This document shows, in pieces, positions 25,216 to 33,858 of a stretch of DNA of 64,000 nucleotides (position 1 is the first letter of the stretch; each line of letters opens with the position of its first letter). A program made the translations under genes and the position numbers. A model generated the notes under the pieces. It did not search any database, was not told where the DNA came from, and worked only from the letters and a program-made list of their open reading frames with translations. Origin of the DNA: Acidithiobacillus sp. HP-2 (GTDB taxonomy: Bacteria > Pseudomonadota > Gammaproteobacteria > Acidithiobacillales > Acidithiobacillaceae); contig NZ_JACKZA010000011.1 in NCBI RefSeq assembly GCF_015100155.1, positions 62,001-126,000 of the forward strand, read 5' to 3'.

Positions 25216-25770
25216 ATGCACCTCGTGCTTCGTCTTGACGTCGGTGGTCGTCCCATGGCCTGGGAAACCTGGGAAGAAGCCGCCGCCCATTATGTCCGGG
25301 GTAATGTGGCCTGGACCCTCGGGAATCCTTTTTTCACTGCTCACGGTGGAGTATGCCGGCGCAGTGGCATCCATTCCCAGCTCGATATTCATCCGGTCAT
25401 TGCCGTGCGCGGTCGGCATCTTGGCAAAATCAGGCCTCCCGCCCTGACTAATCAAACCCTGTTCCACCGCGATCATCATCTCTGCATGTACTGTGGCAAA
25501 CATTATCCGGTGCGCGAATTGACCCGTGACCATATTATTCCCATTTCTCGCAAGGGCCGGGATATCTGGACGAATGTGGTGACCGCCTGCCGCAGTTGTA
25601 ACAGCCGTAAGGACGATCGAACTCCGGACGAGGCGCACATGCCCTTGCTGGCGGTACCTTTTACGCCGACCTGGGCGGAATATCTGTTGCTCAGCAATCG
25701 CCGTATTCTCGCCGATCAGATGGAGTTCCTGCTGGCTCAAGTGCCCGAAGGGCGCAGCCGGATAGGCTGA
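25216..25770 (+). CDS. Stand-alone HNH endonuclease
   Basis: The 184-residue protein has a C-terminal HNH domain. It contains 'HHLCMYCGKHYPVRELTRDHIIPISRKGRDIWTNVVTACRSCNSRKDD', with two CxxC zinc pairs (CMYC, CRSC) and the catalytic D-H and N residues. The N-terminal 90 residues are a domain of unknown role seen in similar proteins. Such chromosomal HNH proteins are widespread in proteobacteria and not obviously mobile. The ATG at 25216 follows CGGAAAG. It sits alone on the plus strand between rsmA and pdxA. Confidence 0.85.
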   Translation: MHLVLRLDVGGRPMAWETWEEAAAHYVRGNVAWTLGNPFFTAHGGVCRRSGIHSQLDIHPVIAVRGRHLGKIRPPALTNQTLFHRDHHLCMYCGKHYPVRELTRDHIIPISRKGRDIWTNVVTACRSCNSRKDDRTPDEAHMPLLAVPFTPTWAEYLLLSNRRILADQMEFLLAQVPEGRSRIG

Positions 25771-25805
25771 GCGCCTGTCGCTCTCGACCTGAACCAACTT
25801 CTCCA

Positions 25806-26807
25806 TCAGAGCAGGTTCATATGCCGGTTACGGACAATTTCTGTTGCAACATCAAGTGCATGGAGGAGACTTTCTCCTTGCGCCCGCCCCGTGCCCGCCA
25901 CATCCAGGGCCGTGCCATGATCCACACTGGTGCGCACAATAGGTAAACCCAGGGTAATATTCACGGCCTCACCAAACGCATGATATTTCAGCACCGGCAA
26001 CCCCTGATCATGATACATGGCCAGAACTGCGTCGGCGTCCTCCAGCAAGCGGGGCGTGAACAGGGTATCTGCCGGCCAGGGGCCAGAAACCCGCATACCC
26101 TCCTGTTGCAGAGCATGAATAACCGGGATAATGATGTCAGTTTCTTCGTGCCCCAGATGCCCACCCTCACCGGCGTGCGGGTTTAAACCCGCGACCATGA
26201 TACGGGGCGCAGCCAGAGCAAAATCCTGAATCAGGGAAGCCTGCAGAATCCGCAGGGTCCGTTCCAGACCACCCTGGGTAATGGCGCTTGGCACTGCGGC
26301 CAAAGGCAGATGGGTGGTGGCCAGAGCAACCCGCAACCCGCGTCCGGCCAGGAGCATCACCACCTCGCTTTGCCCGCAGGATCCAGCGAGGTATTCGGTA
26401 TGTCCCGTAAAGGGAATACCTGCGTCATTGATGACGCCCTTGTGCACAGGAGCAGTGACCATAGCGTCCGACAGCCCCACGCGCAGCAAATCCAGGGCCT
26501 TGTCCAGACTGCGCAACACCGCCGGAGCATTGGCAGGATCCAGATGTCCCGGCCGGCAACTGTGCAGCAGGGGTATATCCAGCACGCACAAAACACCGAG
26601 CTCGGGCTCAGGCCACGGATCCCCTTCCTGCCAGGACTCCAGACGCACGGGCAACCCTAATATCGTCGCCCGGCTGCGCAGGCAATGCAGATCCCCCAGC
26701 AGAATGACGGCTGCAGGCAGGGGATGAGTAGCCAACTGCAGACAAATATCCGGACCAATTCCGGCAGGTTCGCCAACAGTCACCAACAAACGCGGCAATG
26801 TATTCAT
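25806..26807 (-). CDS. pdxA: 4-hydroxythreonine-4-phosphate dehydrogenase
   Basis: The 333-residue enzyme shows 'VTVGEPAGIGPDI', 'VTAPVHKGVIND', 'GHTEYLA', 'GLNPHAGEGGHLGHEE' and 'MYHDQGLPVLKYHAFGEAVNITLGLPIVRTSVDHGTALDVAG', the metal and substrate sites of PdxA. It oxidises 4-phosphohydroxy-threonine in the DXP-dependent route to pyridoxal phosphate. Its start overlaps the stop of the S4-domain gene (TGATG), so translation is coupled. The common pdxA-rsmA pairing is interrupted by the HNH gene. Confidence 0.95.
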   Translation of the reverse strand: MNTLPRLLVTVGEPAGIGPDICLQLATHPLPAAVILLGDLHCLRSRATILGLPVRLESWQEGDPWPEPELGVLCVLDIPLLHSCRPGHLDPANAPAVLRSLDKALDLLRVGLSDAMVTAPVHKGVINDAGIPFTGHTEYLAGSCGQSEVVMLLAGRGLRVALATTHLPLAAVPSAITQGGLERTLRILQASLIQDFALAAPRIMVAGLNPHAGEGGHLGHEETDIIIPVIHALQQEGMRVSGPWPADTLFTPRLLEDADAVLAMYHDQGLPVLKYHAFGEAVNITLGLPIVRTSVDHGTALDVAGTGRAQGESLLHALDVATEIVRNRHMNLL

Positions 26808-27055
26808 CACCCGAATTCCTCTGGCAGCATTTCAACGATGCCCTCTGGTCCTTCCACACGCTGAGGCAAGCACAATATCCGCGCCCGCAGCAAACGGTCA
26901 CGAATATCCACGGTCAACACATCTCCTGGTTTTACTTCTGCTCCGGCCTTGGCAGTCCGACCATTGATCTGCACACAACCCGCATCACAGATTTCCTTGG
27001 CCAGACTGCGGCGCTTGATGAGGCGCGACATTTTCAGGAACAGATCCAGGCGCAC
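26807..27055 (-). CDS. S4-domain RNA-binding protein (Hsp15-like)
   Basis: This 82-residue protein is essentially one S4 domain: 'MRLDLFLKMSRLIKRRSLAKEICDAGCVQINGRTAKAGAEVKPGDVLTV'. It resembles HslR/Hsp15 and RqcP-type proteins that bind stalled 50S-tRNA complexes, but it is shorter than Hsp15. It lies between an ABC ATPase gene and pdxA and shares their direction. The exact partner is unknown. Confidence 0.85.
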   Translation of the reverse strand: MRLDLFLKMSRLIKRRSLAKEICDAGCVQINGRTAKAGAEVKPGDVLTVDIRDRLLRARILCLPQRVEGPEGIVEMLPEEFG

Positions 27056-27069
27056 TGAAGCAGAGCCTT

Positions 27070-27990
27070 TCAGCGCATCTGTCCAAGGATGTCGGTGAAG
27101 GCATCCTCCAGACGTGGTTCCTGCAAATGCAGATCGAGAATTTGCGCAGGCAACTGCTGCAACTGGGCGAGGACTGCACCCAGAGGATTGCGCTGAGCAT
27201 CAATGCGGAATACCCGGATATTTTCACTGGCCCCAGTCAGCAAATCCTCCAGCGCTGGACCCAGTTCTCCCGGGTCATGATCAAAAGTCACTTTCAGGAT
27301 TCGCCAGCTTGCCGCACTCAACAAGTTCTCTTTTCTGTCGAGGGCGACAATTTTTCCATGCTGCAGGATGGCAATCCGTTCGCACAACTCCTCAGCTTCT
27401 TCCAGATAATGGGTGGTCAAAATGACCGTTCGGCCTTCGGCATTGTAGCGCCGTATGAACTGCCAGAGTCCCTGGCGCAACTCCACATCCACGCCTGCAG
27501 TCGGTTCGTCCAGTACCACTACCGGTGGCCGATGTACCAGTGCCTGGGCAATCAGCACCCGCCGTTTCATGCCTCCAGATAAATTTCGCAGATTGGCATT
27601 GGCCTTGTCTGCCAGATCCAGTTCTGCCATGAGTTCATCAATCCAGTCATCATTATGGCGCAGGCCAAAATAACCGGATTGCATGCGCAAAAATTCACGC
27701 ACGGTAAAAAAGGGATCATACGCCAGCTCCTGAGGAACTACTCCCAGCAATTGCCGGGTTCGACGAAAATCTCTTTCGACATCGAACCCGAAAATTTCCG
27801 CCACACCACTGGAGCGGCGGACCACGCCCGCAAGAATATTGATGAGAGATGACTTACCCGCACCATTAGGGCCCAGCAAACCGAAAAACTCACCGGCGTG
27901 AATATCCAGATCCACACCCGCCAGCGCAAGATGTCCGCTCTGATAGGCTTTACGTAAACCCTGAATGTGAATGGCCGGGCTATCAGTCAT
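27070..27990 (-). CDS. ABC transporter ATP-binding protein (YadG/CcmA type)
   Basis: The 306-residue ATPase has Walker A 'GPNGAGKSS' (about residues 38-46), Q-loop 'VVPQELAYD', signature 'LRNLSGGMKRR', Walker B 'VVVLDEPTAGVD' and switch H 'TTHYLEEAEEL'. A C-terminal extension of about 80 residues follows. It belongs to the ABC-2 exporter class. No permease gene is adjacent, but an ABC-2 permease sits at 59390-60208 next to ibaG-murA, where this pair would stand in many relatives. Its start at 27990 overlaps the mlaB stop, so it follows the mla operon. Confidence 0.9.
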   Translation of the reverse strand: MTDSPAIHIQGLRKAYQSGHLALAGVDLDIHAGEFFGLLGPNGAGKSSLINILAGVVRRSSGVAEIFGFDVERDFRRTRQLLGVVPQELAYDPFFTVREFLRMQSGYFGLRHNDDWIDELMAELDLADKANANLRNLSGGMKRRVLIAQALVHRPPVVVLDEPTAGVDVELRQGLWQFIRRYNAEGRTVILTTHYLEEAEELCERIAILQHGKIVALDRKENLLSAASWRILKVTFDHDPGELGPALEDLLTGASENIRVFRIDAQRNPLGAVLAQLQQLPAQILDLHLQEPRLEDAFTDILGQMR

Positions 27991-28301
27991 GGTCCAATGT
28001 GCAGCATGTCCTGTAAACGATAAAGCGCCACCAGTTCGCGGAAGGGCTGCGCCATCCCGCGAATTTGCAAGGTCATCCCTCTGGACGTCTGGACCTGGGT
28101 CCATTCCATGAGCAGGGCCAGGGTGGCACTGTCTCCGGCCTCAAGCTCATTCAGGGCAATCACCGTACAGCCCTGACTTTCCCTGCTCCAGTCAAAGCCT
28201 TTGAGCAAGCCATCCAGATACGCAACCCGCCAGTCGCCCAGCAGGAAAAGCTGGGACTGCCCATCGACTTCACGGCGCTGCCAGCTGGCTCTCAGACTCA
28301 A
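27987..28301 (-). CDS. mlaB: STAS-domain protein MlaB
   Basis: The 104-residue protein has a STAS fold with 'GDSATLALLMEWTQVQTSRGMTLQIRGMAQPFRELVALYRL', including the conserved D-S-A-T. MlaB binds and stabilises the MlaF ATPase in the inner-membrane MlaFEDB complex. The start is a TTG that overlaps the mlaC stop (TTGA). The gene is last in the mlaFEDCB run and overlaps the ABC ATPase gene that follows. Confidence 0.85.
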   Translation of the reverse strand: MSLRASWQRREVDGQSQLFLLGDWRVAYLDGLLKGFDWSRESQGCTVIALNELEAGDSATLALLMEWTQVQTSRGMTLQIRGMAQPFRELVALYRLQDMLHIGP

Positions 28302-28939
28302 GCGGGCTGCTTCCCGGAGCTTTTTTCAGTCGCATCTTTCTCGGTCATTTGCTGGAGCAAGGCGGGGATTCCGCGACTGGAAGCTATCTGCCCGAAACTC
28401 TGTCGATAATTCAGAACCATACTCACACCATCGATGTAGGTGTTATATATCCGCCAGGTATGATCGGTGTAGAGCAGGGCATAAATGACCGGAATATCCG
28501 GACCACCATCGGCTTGGCGAATAACCATGTTGACCTGGGCTACGGGCGGGTCCTGGGAAACCTGCTGGCTACCCGTGATTTTTACCGTCTGACCTTGATA
28601 ATGATTCAGCGCATTACTGTAGGTACGCACCAGCAGATCCTTGAAAAGGACTACAAACTCTTTCTGCTGCGCAGGATTCATCTGCCGCCAGTATTGCGCC
28701 ATGACATATTGGGACATGGTAGTGAAGTCCATATGCGGCAACACAATATCAGCTACCTGCTTTTTGACGACCGGAGTGATGGGTTTACCCTTGTTGGCAC
28801 GCAGCACCTTCAACACATTATTGGTGAGTTCATGGACAACGGTGACGGCGCCCTGGGCGTTGGGGGCATCCGTAGCACTGGCCGGCACAGTCCAGGCGAA
28901 AATCAAACATAACAGCGCAATCCAGGTGATCTGACGCAT
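28298..28939 (-). CDS. mlaC: Periplasmic phospholipid carrier MlaC
   Basis: The 213-residue protein has a signal peptide (cleavage after ASA, residue 22) and the Tol-Tol-Ttg2 family pattern: 'HMDFTTMSQYVMAQYWRQMNPAQQKEFVVLFKDLLVRTYSNAL' and 'IYNTYIDGVSMVLNYRQSF'. It ferries phospholipid between the outer-membrane MlaA and inner-membrane MlaFEDB. The ATG at 28939 is preferred over an adjacent TTG because of GGAG spacing. No mlaA is seen in the window. Confidence 0.93.
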   Translation of the reverse strand: MRQITWIALLCLIFAWTVPASATDAPNAQGAVTVVHELTNNVLKVLRANKGKPITPVVKKQVADIVLPHMDFTTMSQYVMAQYWRQMNPAQQKEFVVLFKDLLVRTYSNALNHYQGQTVKITGSQQVSQDPPVAQVNMVIRQADGGPDIPVIYALLYTDHTWRIYNTYIDGVSMVLNYRQSFGQIASSRGIPALLQQMTEKDATEKSSGKQPA

Positions 28940-28951
28940 CAAAATTTCTCC

Positions 28952-29431
28952 TTATTGACTTCCTGAAGACTTGCTACTTCCTGCAGCCTTGCTGAACACC
29001 ATCTGACCAATCATCTGATCGATATTGACTGCACCCTGGGTCATGGTAATGGTCGCACCGGGCTTGAGGTTCTGCGGCATGCCACCCGGCTGAATGGCAA
29101 TATACTGTTCTCCCAGCAGCCCCTGAGTATAAATCGAGGCTCCCGTATCAATCGGCAGCTTGATGGACGGTTCGATACGCATGGTCACATTGGCCATATA
29201 GGTTTTCGGATTCATACCAATATGGGTAACTTCACCAATAGTGACGCCACCAATTTTAACCGGGCTGCGAGTCTTGAGACTGCCGACATTGGTAAAATCG
29301 GCATGCAGCACATAACCACTATCATAGGCAAAGCCGGAAAGATTCCCTACCCGTAATGCCAGCACCACCAACGCTGCAATGCCCAGCAGTACGAATATGC
29401 CGACCCACCAATCTATTGCCCGAGTTTCCAT
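28952..29431 (-). CDS. mlaD: MCE-domain protein MlaD
   Basis: The 159-residue protein has an N-terminal helix (residues 8-28) and one MCE domain ('YVLHADFTNVGSLKTRSPVKIGGVTIGEVTHI ... YTQGLLGEQYIAI'), with a hydrophobic C-terminal segment. MlaD forms a hexameric ring around the lipid path. The ATG at 29431 lies inside a longer frame and has good context; the preceding mlaE ends 14 bp before. Confidence 0.94.
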   Translation of the reverse strand: METRAIDWWVGIFVLLGIAALVVLALRVGNLSGFAYDSGYVLHADFTNVGSLKTRSPVKIGGVTIGEVTHIGMNPKTYMANVTMRIEPSIKLPIDTGASIYTQGLLGEQYIAIQPGGMPQNLKPGATITMTQGAVNIDQMIGQMVFSKAAGSSKSSGSQ

Positions 29432-29444
29432 GTGCTTCCTGCCC

Positions 29445-30227
29445 TCAGCTGAATAGCAAAGCTGTAAGAATAAAATCAAGACCCAATACGGTCAGCGAGG
29501 CTGTCACCACACTCAGCGTCGTGGCATTACCTACCCCTTCCGCCGTCGGCCGCGCCGTATATCCTTTCCAGGCGGCAATCCAGGTCACCACCACACCAAA
29601 ACACAGTGCCTTGAACAAGCCCGTCAGTATATCTCCTGAAAAGGTCACGTTAGACTGCATCTGCGCCCAGAAAGTCCCACCATCCACACCCAATACCGGC
29701 ACGGAAATCAGATATCCGCCAAAAATTCCGACCAGATCGAAAATCGCGCAGAGTATGGGCACCGAGATGATCCCCGCCCAGAGACGGGGAGCCACCACCC
29801 AGGCCAGGGGATTCACCGCCATCATTTCCATGGCACTCAACTGCTCGGTGGCTTTCATGGAGCTGATTTCTGCGGTCAATGCAGAGCCCGCACGCCCGGC
29901 AAATAACAAGGCGGTCAGCACCGGCCCCAGCTCGCGCAGCAACGACAGGGCAATCAGCGTTCCCAAAGCCGAAGTGGCCCCAAAGCGCACCAGCGCGTAA
30001 TAACCCTGAAATCCCAGAACCATTCCTGTAAAAAACGCCGCGACCACCATAAGAATCAGTGAACGCACACCAAAACCATAAATCTGCCGGAATAATTGCT
30101 GAAAGCTGAAATGCCGATTAAACACACTCAGCAGGCTCGATAACAGAAAACGACTGGCGACACCCAGGCCGGGAACGGTTTGCAAGGCGCGTCGGCCCAA
30201 TTGCGGAATAAATTCGAGCATAGCCAT
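29445..30227 (-). CDS. mlaE: ABC lipid transport permease MlaE
   Basis: The 260-residue membrane protein has five to six helices and the MlaE motif 'ALLFAGRAGSALTAEISSMKATEQLSAMEMMAVNPLAWVVAPRLWA', the coupling segment that meets MlaF. It is the permease of the phospholipid trafficking system that keeps outer-membrane lipid asymmetry. It starts 3 bp after the mlaF stop. Confidence 0.95.
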   Translation of the reverse strand: MAMLEFIPQLGRRALQTVPGLGVASRFLLSSLLSVFNRHFSFQQLFRQIYGFGVRSLILMVVAAFFTGMVLGFQGYYALVRFGATSALGTLIALSLLRELGPVLTALLFAGRAGSALTAEISSMKATEQLSAMEMMAVNPLAWVVAPRLWAGIISVPILCAIFDLVGIFGGYLISVPVLGVDGGTFWAQMQSNVTFSGDILTGLFKALCFGVVVTWIAAWKGYTARPTAEGVGNATTLSVVTASLTVLGLDFILTALLFS

Positions 30228-30230
30228 GGG

Positions 30231-31055
30231 CTATAGCACCTCGCCAGCGGCATGACTGTCCCGCAACGCTGCGGCATAATCCTGGCGGGCCGGATAATGG
30301 AAAGGCACCGGCCCATCGGGCTGCCCCCCCAAAAATTGTCGAGCCAGGGCGGAATCACTGGCACGCAAGTCTGCCGGGCTGCCCTCAGCAATGATTTTGC
30401 CGCCCGCCAGAATAAAACCGTAATCGGCAATAGAAAAAGTTTCTTCCACATCATGGCTCACCAATACGCTGGTCGCCCCCAGGGCCGTATTCAGCCGTTT
30501 GATGAGTGAGGCGATAATTCCCACGCTGATGGGATCCAGCCCGGTAAAAGGTTCATCATAAAATATCAACATCGGATCCATGACGACCGCCCGGGCCAGG
30601 GCGATTCTGCGCCCCATTCCTCCCGAAAGCTCTGCCGGAAACAGACCCGCAGCGCCACGCAACCCCACCGCCTCCAGCTTCATCATGACCAACTTGCGCA
30701 GCAGGTTCTCCGGAAGGCGGAAATGCCGGCGCAGCGGAAAAGCCACGTTTTCAAAGGCACTCAAATCGGTAAACAAAGCACTGTGCTGAAATAACATCCC
30801 CATCTGCCGACGCAGACCATACATGGCATCCTCACTGAGCTTTTGCAGATCCTGCCCGGCAATACGAATCTGGCCGGACTGTGGACGCAAGGTTCCGGCC
30901 ATCAGATTGAGCATGGTCGTCTTGCCCCCACCACTGGCCCCCATCAGCGCAACAATGGCACCCCGGGGAATATGCATGTCTACCCCCGCCAGCACCGGGT
31001 GCGAGCCACGGGCAAAGCGCACATTTTCCAGCTCTACAAGAGCCTCAGCAGCCAT
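30231..31055 (-). CDS. mlaF: ABC lipid transport ATPase MlaF
   Basis: The 274-residue ATPase has Walker A 'GASGGGKTT', 'LFQHSALFTDLSAFENVAFPLR', signature 'AELSGGMGRRIALARA' and Walker B 'LIFYDEPFTGLDP'. The C-terminal extension is typical of MlaF. It leads the minus-strand mla operon. A start at 31055 fits the GGAACAGGG spacing; an ATG two codons earlier (31061) is directly after that site. A TATACT -10-like hexamer on the minus strand near 31090-31095 may be part of its promoter. Confidence 0.94.
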   Translation of the reverse strand: MAAEALVELENVRFARGSHPVLAGVDMHIPRGAIVALMGASGGGKTTMLNLMAGTLRPQSGQIRIAGQDLQKLSEDAMYGLRRQMGMLFQHSALFTDLSAFENVAFPLRRHFRLPENLLRKLVMMKLEAVGLRGAAGLFPAELSGGMGRRIALARAVVMDPMLIFYDEPFTGLDPISVGIIASLIKRLNTALGATSVLVSHDVEETFSIADYGFILAGGKIIAEGSPADLRASDSALARQFLGGQPDGPVPFHYPARQDYAAALRDSHAAGEVL

Positions 31056-31370
31056 GAGCATCCCTGTTCCATTATCAGTCAGGGGTCAGAGTATAAACCG
31101 AACGGTCAACAGGGCACCAGAACAGCAGAATATCGGCCTGCGGGCAGATCTAAAAAAAGCTGAAAAATCCCTTGCATCCCATGCGGATAAGTGTATAGTT
31201 CGCATCCTGTTTCCACGGCACCGAAAGCAGTTACTAAGGGGGTCAGTCCTTAAGAGACTTGGAGCACGGCATGGCCACGTTCCAGCAAGGTAGGGCATAA
31301 AACCAAGTACTGTCTGGGGGTGCACGGGAGCTACTTCTTAACCTTTTTAACTTTGGTAAGGGGGGCACCT
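31056..31370 (+). other. Divergent control region between mlaF and speD
   Basis: About 315 bp separate the two divergent operons. The left part should hold the mla promoter on the minus strand. The right part holds the speD promoter (31172-31199) and a leader of about 165 bases. Within the leader, CTAAGG near 31233 and CCTTAAG near 31247 can pair, and CTTAACC near 31336-31342 faces GGTAAG near 31355-31360 just before the ribosome site. No open frame in it looks real. Confidence 0.55.
31172..31199 (+). promoter_or_regulatory. Sigma-70 type promoter of speD
   Basis: TTGCAT (31172-31177) and TATAGT (31194-31199) are separated by 16 bp. A perfect 5-bp inverted repeat, ATGCG and CGCAT, brackets the -10 box (31181-31185 and 31201-31205), which could be an operator. 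Transcription should begin near 31206, leaving a long leader before the speD ATG. Confidence 0.5.
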
Positions 31371-31772
31371 ATGCGCTCGTTAGGACATCAAATCGTTGCA
31401 GACTTTTATCACTGTGACGGCAGTACCTTGTCTGATGTAGATTTTGTCACGGATGCCATGCTGGAGGCCGCTCGGCGTGCCAACTGCACCATTGTGACGC
31501 AAACCTTTCACCACTTTTCTCCTTACGGAGTCAGTGGTGCCGTTATCGTTGCGGAATCCCATCTGGCCATTCACACCTGGCCCGAATATGGTTATGCAGC
31601 GGTAGATGTATTCACCTGTGGCGATATCATTCAGCCGGAAGATGCCTTGAATTACCTCAAGGAAGCTTTTGGTGCCGGCCAGGTCTCCACCATGGAGATG
31701 AAACGCGGGCAAGTAGACATGATGGGCATTCCTGCCCATGAACTGCGCGTCAAGCCGGTTCTCTGCGCCTGA
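31371..31772 (+). CDS. speD: S-adenosylmethionine decarboxylase, small prokaryotic type
   Basis: The 133-residue proenzyme has the self-cleavage site 'VAESHLAIHTWPEYGYAAVDVFTCG'. S63 would become the pyruvoyl group after cleavage between E62 and S63; H68 and C83 are the processing and catalytic residues of this class. It makes decarboxylated SAM, the aminopropyl donor for spermidine. The start at 31371 has GGGGGG just upstream. SpeE follows after a terminator. Confidence 0.95.
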   Translation: MRSLGHQIVADFYHCDGSTLSDVDFVTDAMLEAARRANCTIVTQTFHHFSPYGVSGAVIVAESHLAIHTWPEYGYAAVDVFTCGDIIQPEDALNYLKEAFGAGQVSTMEMKRGQVDMMGIPAHELRVKPVLCA

Positions 31773-31792
31773 AAGTACCCGTCACCACAGCG

Positions 31793-31828
31793 GGCGGGCT
31801 CTGAATACCGGAGCCCGCCTTTTCTTTT
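31793..31828 (+). terminator. Intrinsic terminator after speD
   Basis: GGCGGGCTC (31793-31801) and GAGCCCGCC (31811-31819) form a perfect 9-bp GC-rich stem with a 9-base loop, followed by TTTTCTTTT. This is a strong rho-independent terminator between speD and speE. Confidence 0.88.
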
Positions 31829-31890
31829 ATCTCATTCTTCCGCAAAATCCACGCGGGGACATACCATTCCGGTCACAATGAGAGGCAATC

Positions 31891-32727
31891 ATGAGCACAG
31901 AACTTTGGTATACCGAACGCTATGAAGAACATGGCGCGAGCTTGAGCCTGAAAATCCGCGAAGTACTGCATCGCGAACAAAGTCCGTACCAGACCATAGA
32001 AATTTTTGAAACGGAACATTTTGGCACCCTCATGACTCTGGATGGTCTGGTGATGGTCACCGATCGTGACAATTATCTGTACCACGAAATGATGAGCCAT
32101 CCTGCCCTGTTCACCCACCCCGCACCCAAACGGGTGCTGATTATTGGCGGCGGAGATTGTGGCACCCTCCGGGAAGTGCTGCGTCACCCGGAAGTGGAAG
32201 AAGCCACGCAGGTCGAACTGGATGAAAGAGTGACCCGGGTTGCCGAACGCTTTTTTCCCGAGCTGTGCGAAAAAAATCATGATCCCCGCGCCCACTTTCA
32301 CTTTACAGATGGCATAGCCTGGATCAAGGAGGCCCCTGCCGGACGTTATGACGTCATCATTGTGGATTCCACGGACCCGGTAGGACCGGCTGCCGGCCTG
32401 TTTGCCACCGATTTTTATACCGCCTGTTACCACGCTCTGGCCGGGCAGGGCGTTCTGGTTGCCCAATCTGAATCCCCGCTACTGCATGCTGATCTCATTC
32501 GTCAGTGCCACAGCCGCATGACGGAGGCAGGCTTTGATGCGGTGAACAGCGTGTATTTTCCCCAGTTTTGCTACCCCTCCGGGTGGTGGAGCGGCACTTT
32601 GGGGCGCAAGGGTCTGAGCATGGACGCGTTTCGCGCTGAAGATGCCAAAGCCTTTACCGGCACCCACTACTACCACGCGGGTATGCAGCAGGCCGCTCAG
32701 GTAGCCCCGGCTTTCCTGCTCGGCTAA
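31891..32727 (+). CDS. speE: Spermidine synthase
   Basis: The 278-residue enzyme has 'MTLDGLVMVTDRDNYLYHEMMSHPAL', 'RVLIIGGGDCGTLREVLRHPEVEEATQVELD' (dcSAM site) and 'DVIIVDSTDPVGPAAGLF' with the catalytic Asp. It transfers the aminopropyl group to putrescine. The terminator upstream suggests it has its own promoter in 31829-31880 or depends on read-through from speD. Confidence 0.95.
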   Translation: MSTELWYTERYEEHGASLSLKIREVLHREQSPYQTIEIFETEHFGTLMTLDGLVMVTDRDNYLYHEMMSHPALFTHPAPKRVLIIGGGDCGTLREVLRHPEVEEATQVELDERVTRVAERFFPELCEKNHDPRAHFHFTDGIAWIKEAPAGRYDVIIVDSTDPVGPAAGLFATDFYTACYHALAGQGVLVAQSESPLLHADLIRQCHSRMTEAGFDAVNSVYFPQFCYPSGWWSGTLGRKGLSMDAFRAEDAKAFTGTHYYHAGMQQAAQVAPAFLLG

Positions 32728-32749
32728 ACCTGCTCGGAACTGAACCGCT

Positions 32750-33361
32750 TCATTGGGCAGACTGCCCCGGTCCGATATGGGTGTACCGGGGACAGTAATT
32801 CCAGAGATGCAAGGCTGGCGTATCATGTTCCCAGGCCAGACGGGAAATGCTCCCGGGGTCCAGATGCAAATGATCTCCAAAGCGGAGATCCAAACCCAGC
32901 CAGCGCGTCGCCAGGGCGCGCAAAATATGCCCGTGGGCAAAGCAAAGAACATGCTTGTGCCCTTTTGTATCCCAGTCGTGAAGCAGCCGATCGCAGCGTT
33001 CCGTCACCTCTGCGGGGCTTTCTCCCTCCGGCCCGCCACAGCGGAATATGCTCCACTCTGGATTTTCCTTGTGAATTTCCTGAGTAGTCTTGCCCTCATA
33101 ACGGCCATAGCGCCATTCCATCAAATCATCATGCAATTGCGGATGCGCAAAACCGGCAAGAATGGCCGTGTGATGGGCGCGAATCAGCGGGCTGGAATAA
33201 ATCCCGTCAAAATGCCCCTGATTTTCAAACACAGCCCAGAGCGCCTCGGCATCTGCGCGTCCTGCGGAGGTCAGACCAATATCCGTGTCCGAAGTATGCT
33301 TACCCTGATCCGCCCATTCGGTCATACCATGCCGTACCAGGGTAATGGATTCAACTTGCAT
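32750..33361 (-). CDS. Histidine phosphatase family protein (phosphoglycerate mutase-like)
   Basis: The 203-residue protein begins 'ITLVRHGMTEWADQGKHTSDTDIGLT', with the RHG catalytic motif, and ends with the second active His in 'CFAHGHILRALATRWLGL'. It belongs to the branch of small phosphatases such as CobC and SixA/GpmB relatives; the substrate cannot be told. It converges with speE, with only 22 bp between the stops. Confidence 0.85.
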   Translation of the reverse strand: MQVESITLVRHGMTEWADQGKHTSDTDIGLTSAGRADAEALWAVFENQGHFDGIYSSPLIRAHHTAILAGFAHPQLHDDLMEWRYGRYEGKTTQEIHKENPEWSIFRCGGPEGESPAEVTERCDRLLHDWDTKGHKHVLCFAHGHILRALATRWLGLDLRFGDHLHLDPGSISRLAWEHDTPALHLWNYCPRYTHIGPGQSAQ

Positions 33362-33489
33362 GATGGCTCTCCTGTTTTTTGCCAGATACCCTTCAAACTA
33401 TAGACGCTCCGACAAGAGGCTTGCGCGAATGGTCGCGGGTCGTTATGGTTTAATCAGTTTATCTAATTTATCTGATCAAGGGGCGCATG

Positions 33490-33858
33490 ATGAACAAGAC
33501 AGCAATGGAACTGGTCAAGGAAGCCAAGGCAGAAATTCGGGAAATGGATTTACAGCAGGCCCATGGCAAACATCAGTCGGAAGAAGTGGTTATCATAGAT
33601 GTTCGCGAAACCCATGAATTTTCTGGTGGCCATATCCCTGGTGCGCACCATATATCCCGGGGCATGCTCGAATTTAAGGCAGACTCCCATCCGGCCCTCA
33701 AGGACAAGGATCGGGAAATCCTGGTTTACTGCAAAACCGGGGGCCGTGCCGCACTGGCCGCCCAGCAATTAAAGAAAATGGGTTACACCAATGTTCATTC
33801 CATTCAAGGTGGCATGGACGCCTGGGATGACGCCGATCATCCGGTGCACAAGCCCTGA
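33490..33858 (+). CDS. Rhodanese-like sulfurtransferase
   Basis: The 122-residue single-domain rhodanese has 'VIIDVRETHEFSGGHIPGAHHISRGMLEF' and the active loop 'YCKTGGRA' with catalytic Cys in the CKTGGR pattern, followed by 'GYTNVHSIQGGMDAWDDADHPV'. No signal peptide is seen, so it is cytoplasmic. It could transfer sulfane sulfur, relevant in a sulfur oxidiser, but no partner is adjacent. Two ATGs (33487, 33490) are possible. Confidence 0.9.
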   Translation: MNKTAMELVKEAKAEIREMDLQQAHGKHQSEEVVIIDVRETHEFSGGHIPGAHHISRGMLEFKADSHPALKDKDREILVYCKTGGRAALAAQQLKKMGYTNVHSIQGGMDAWDDADHPVHKP

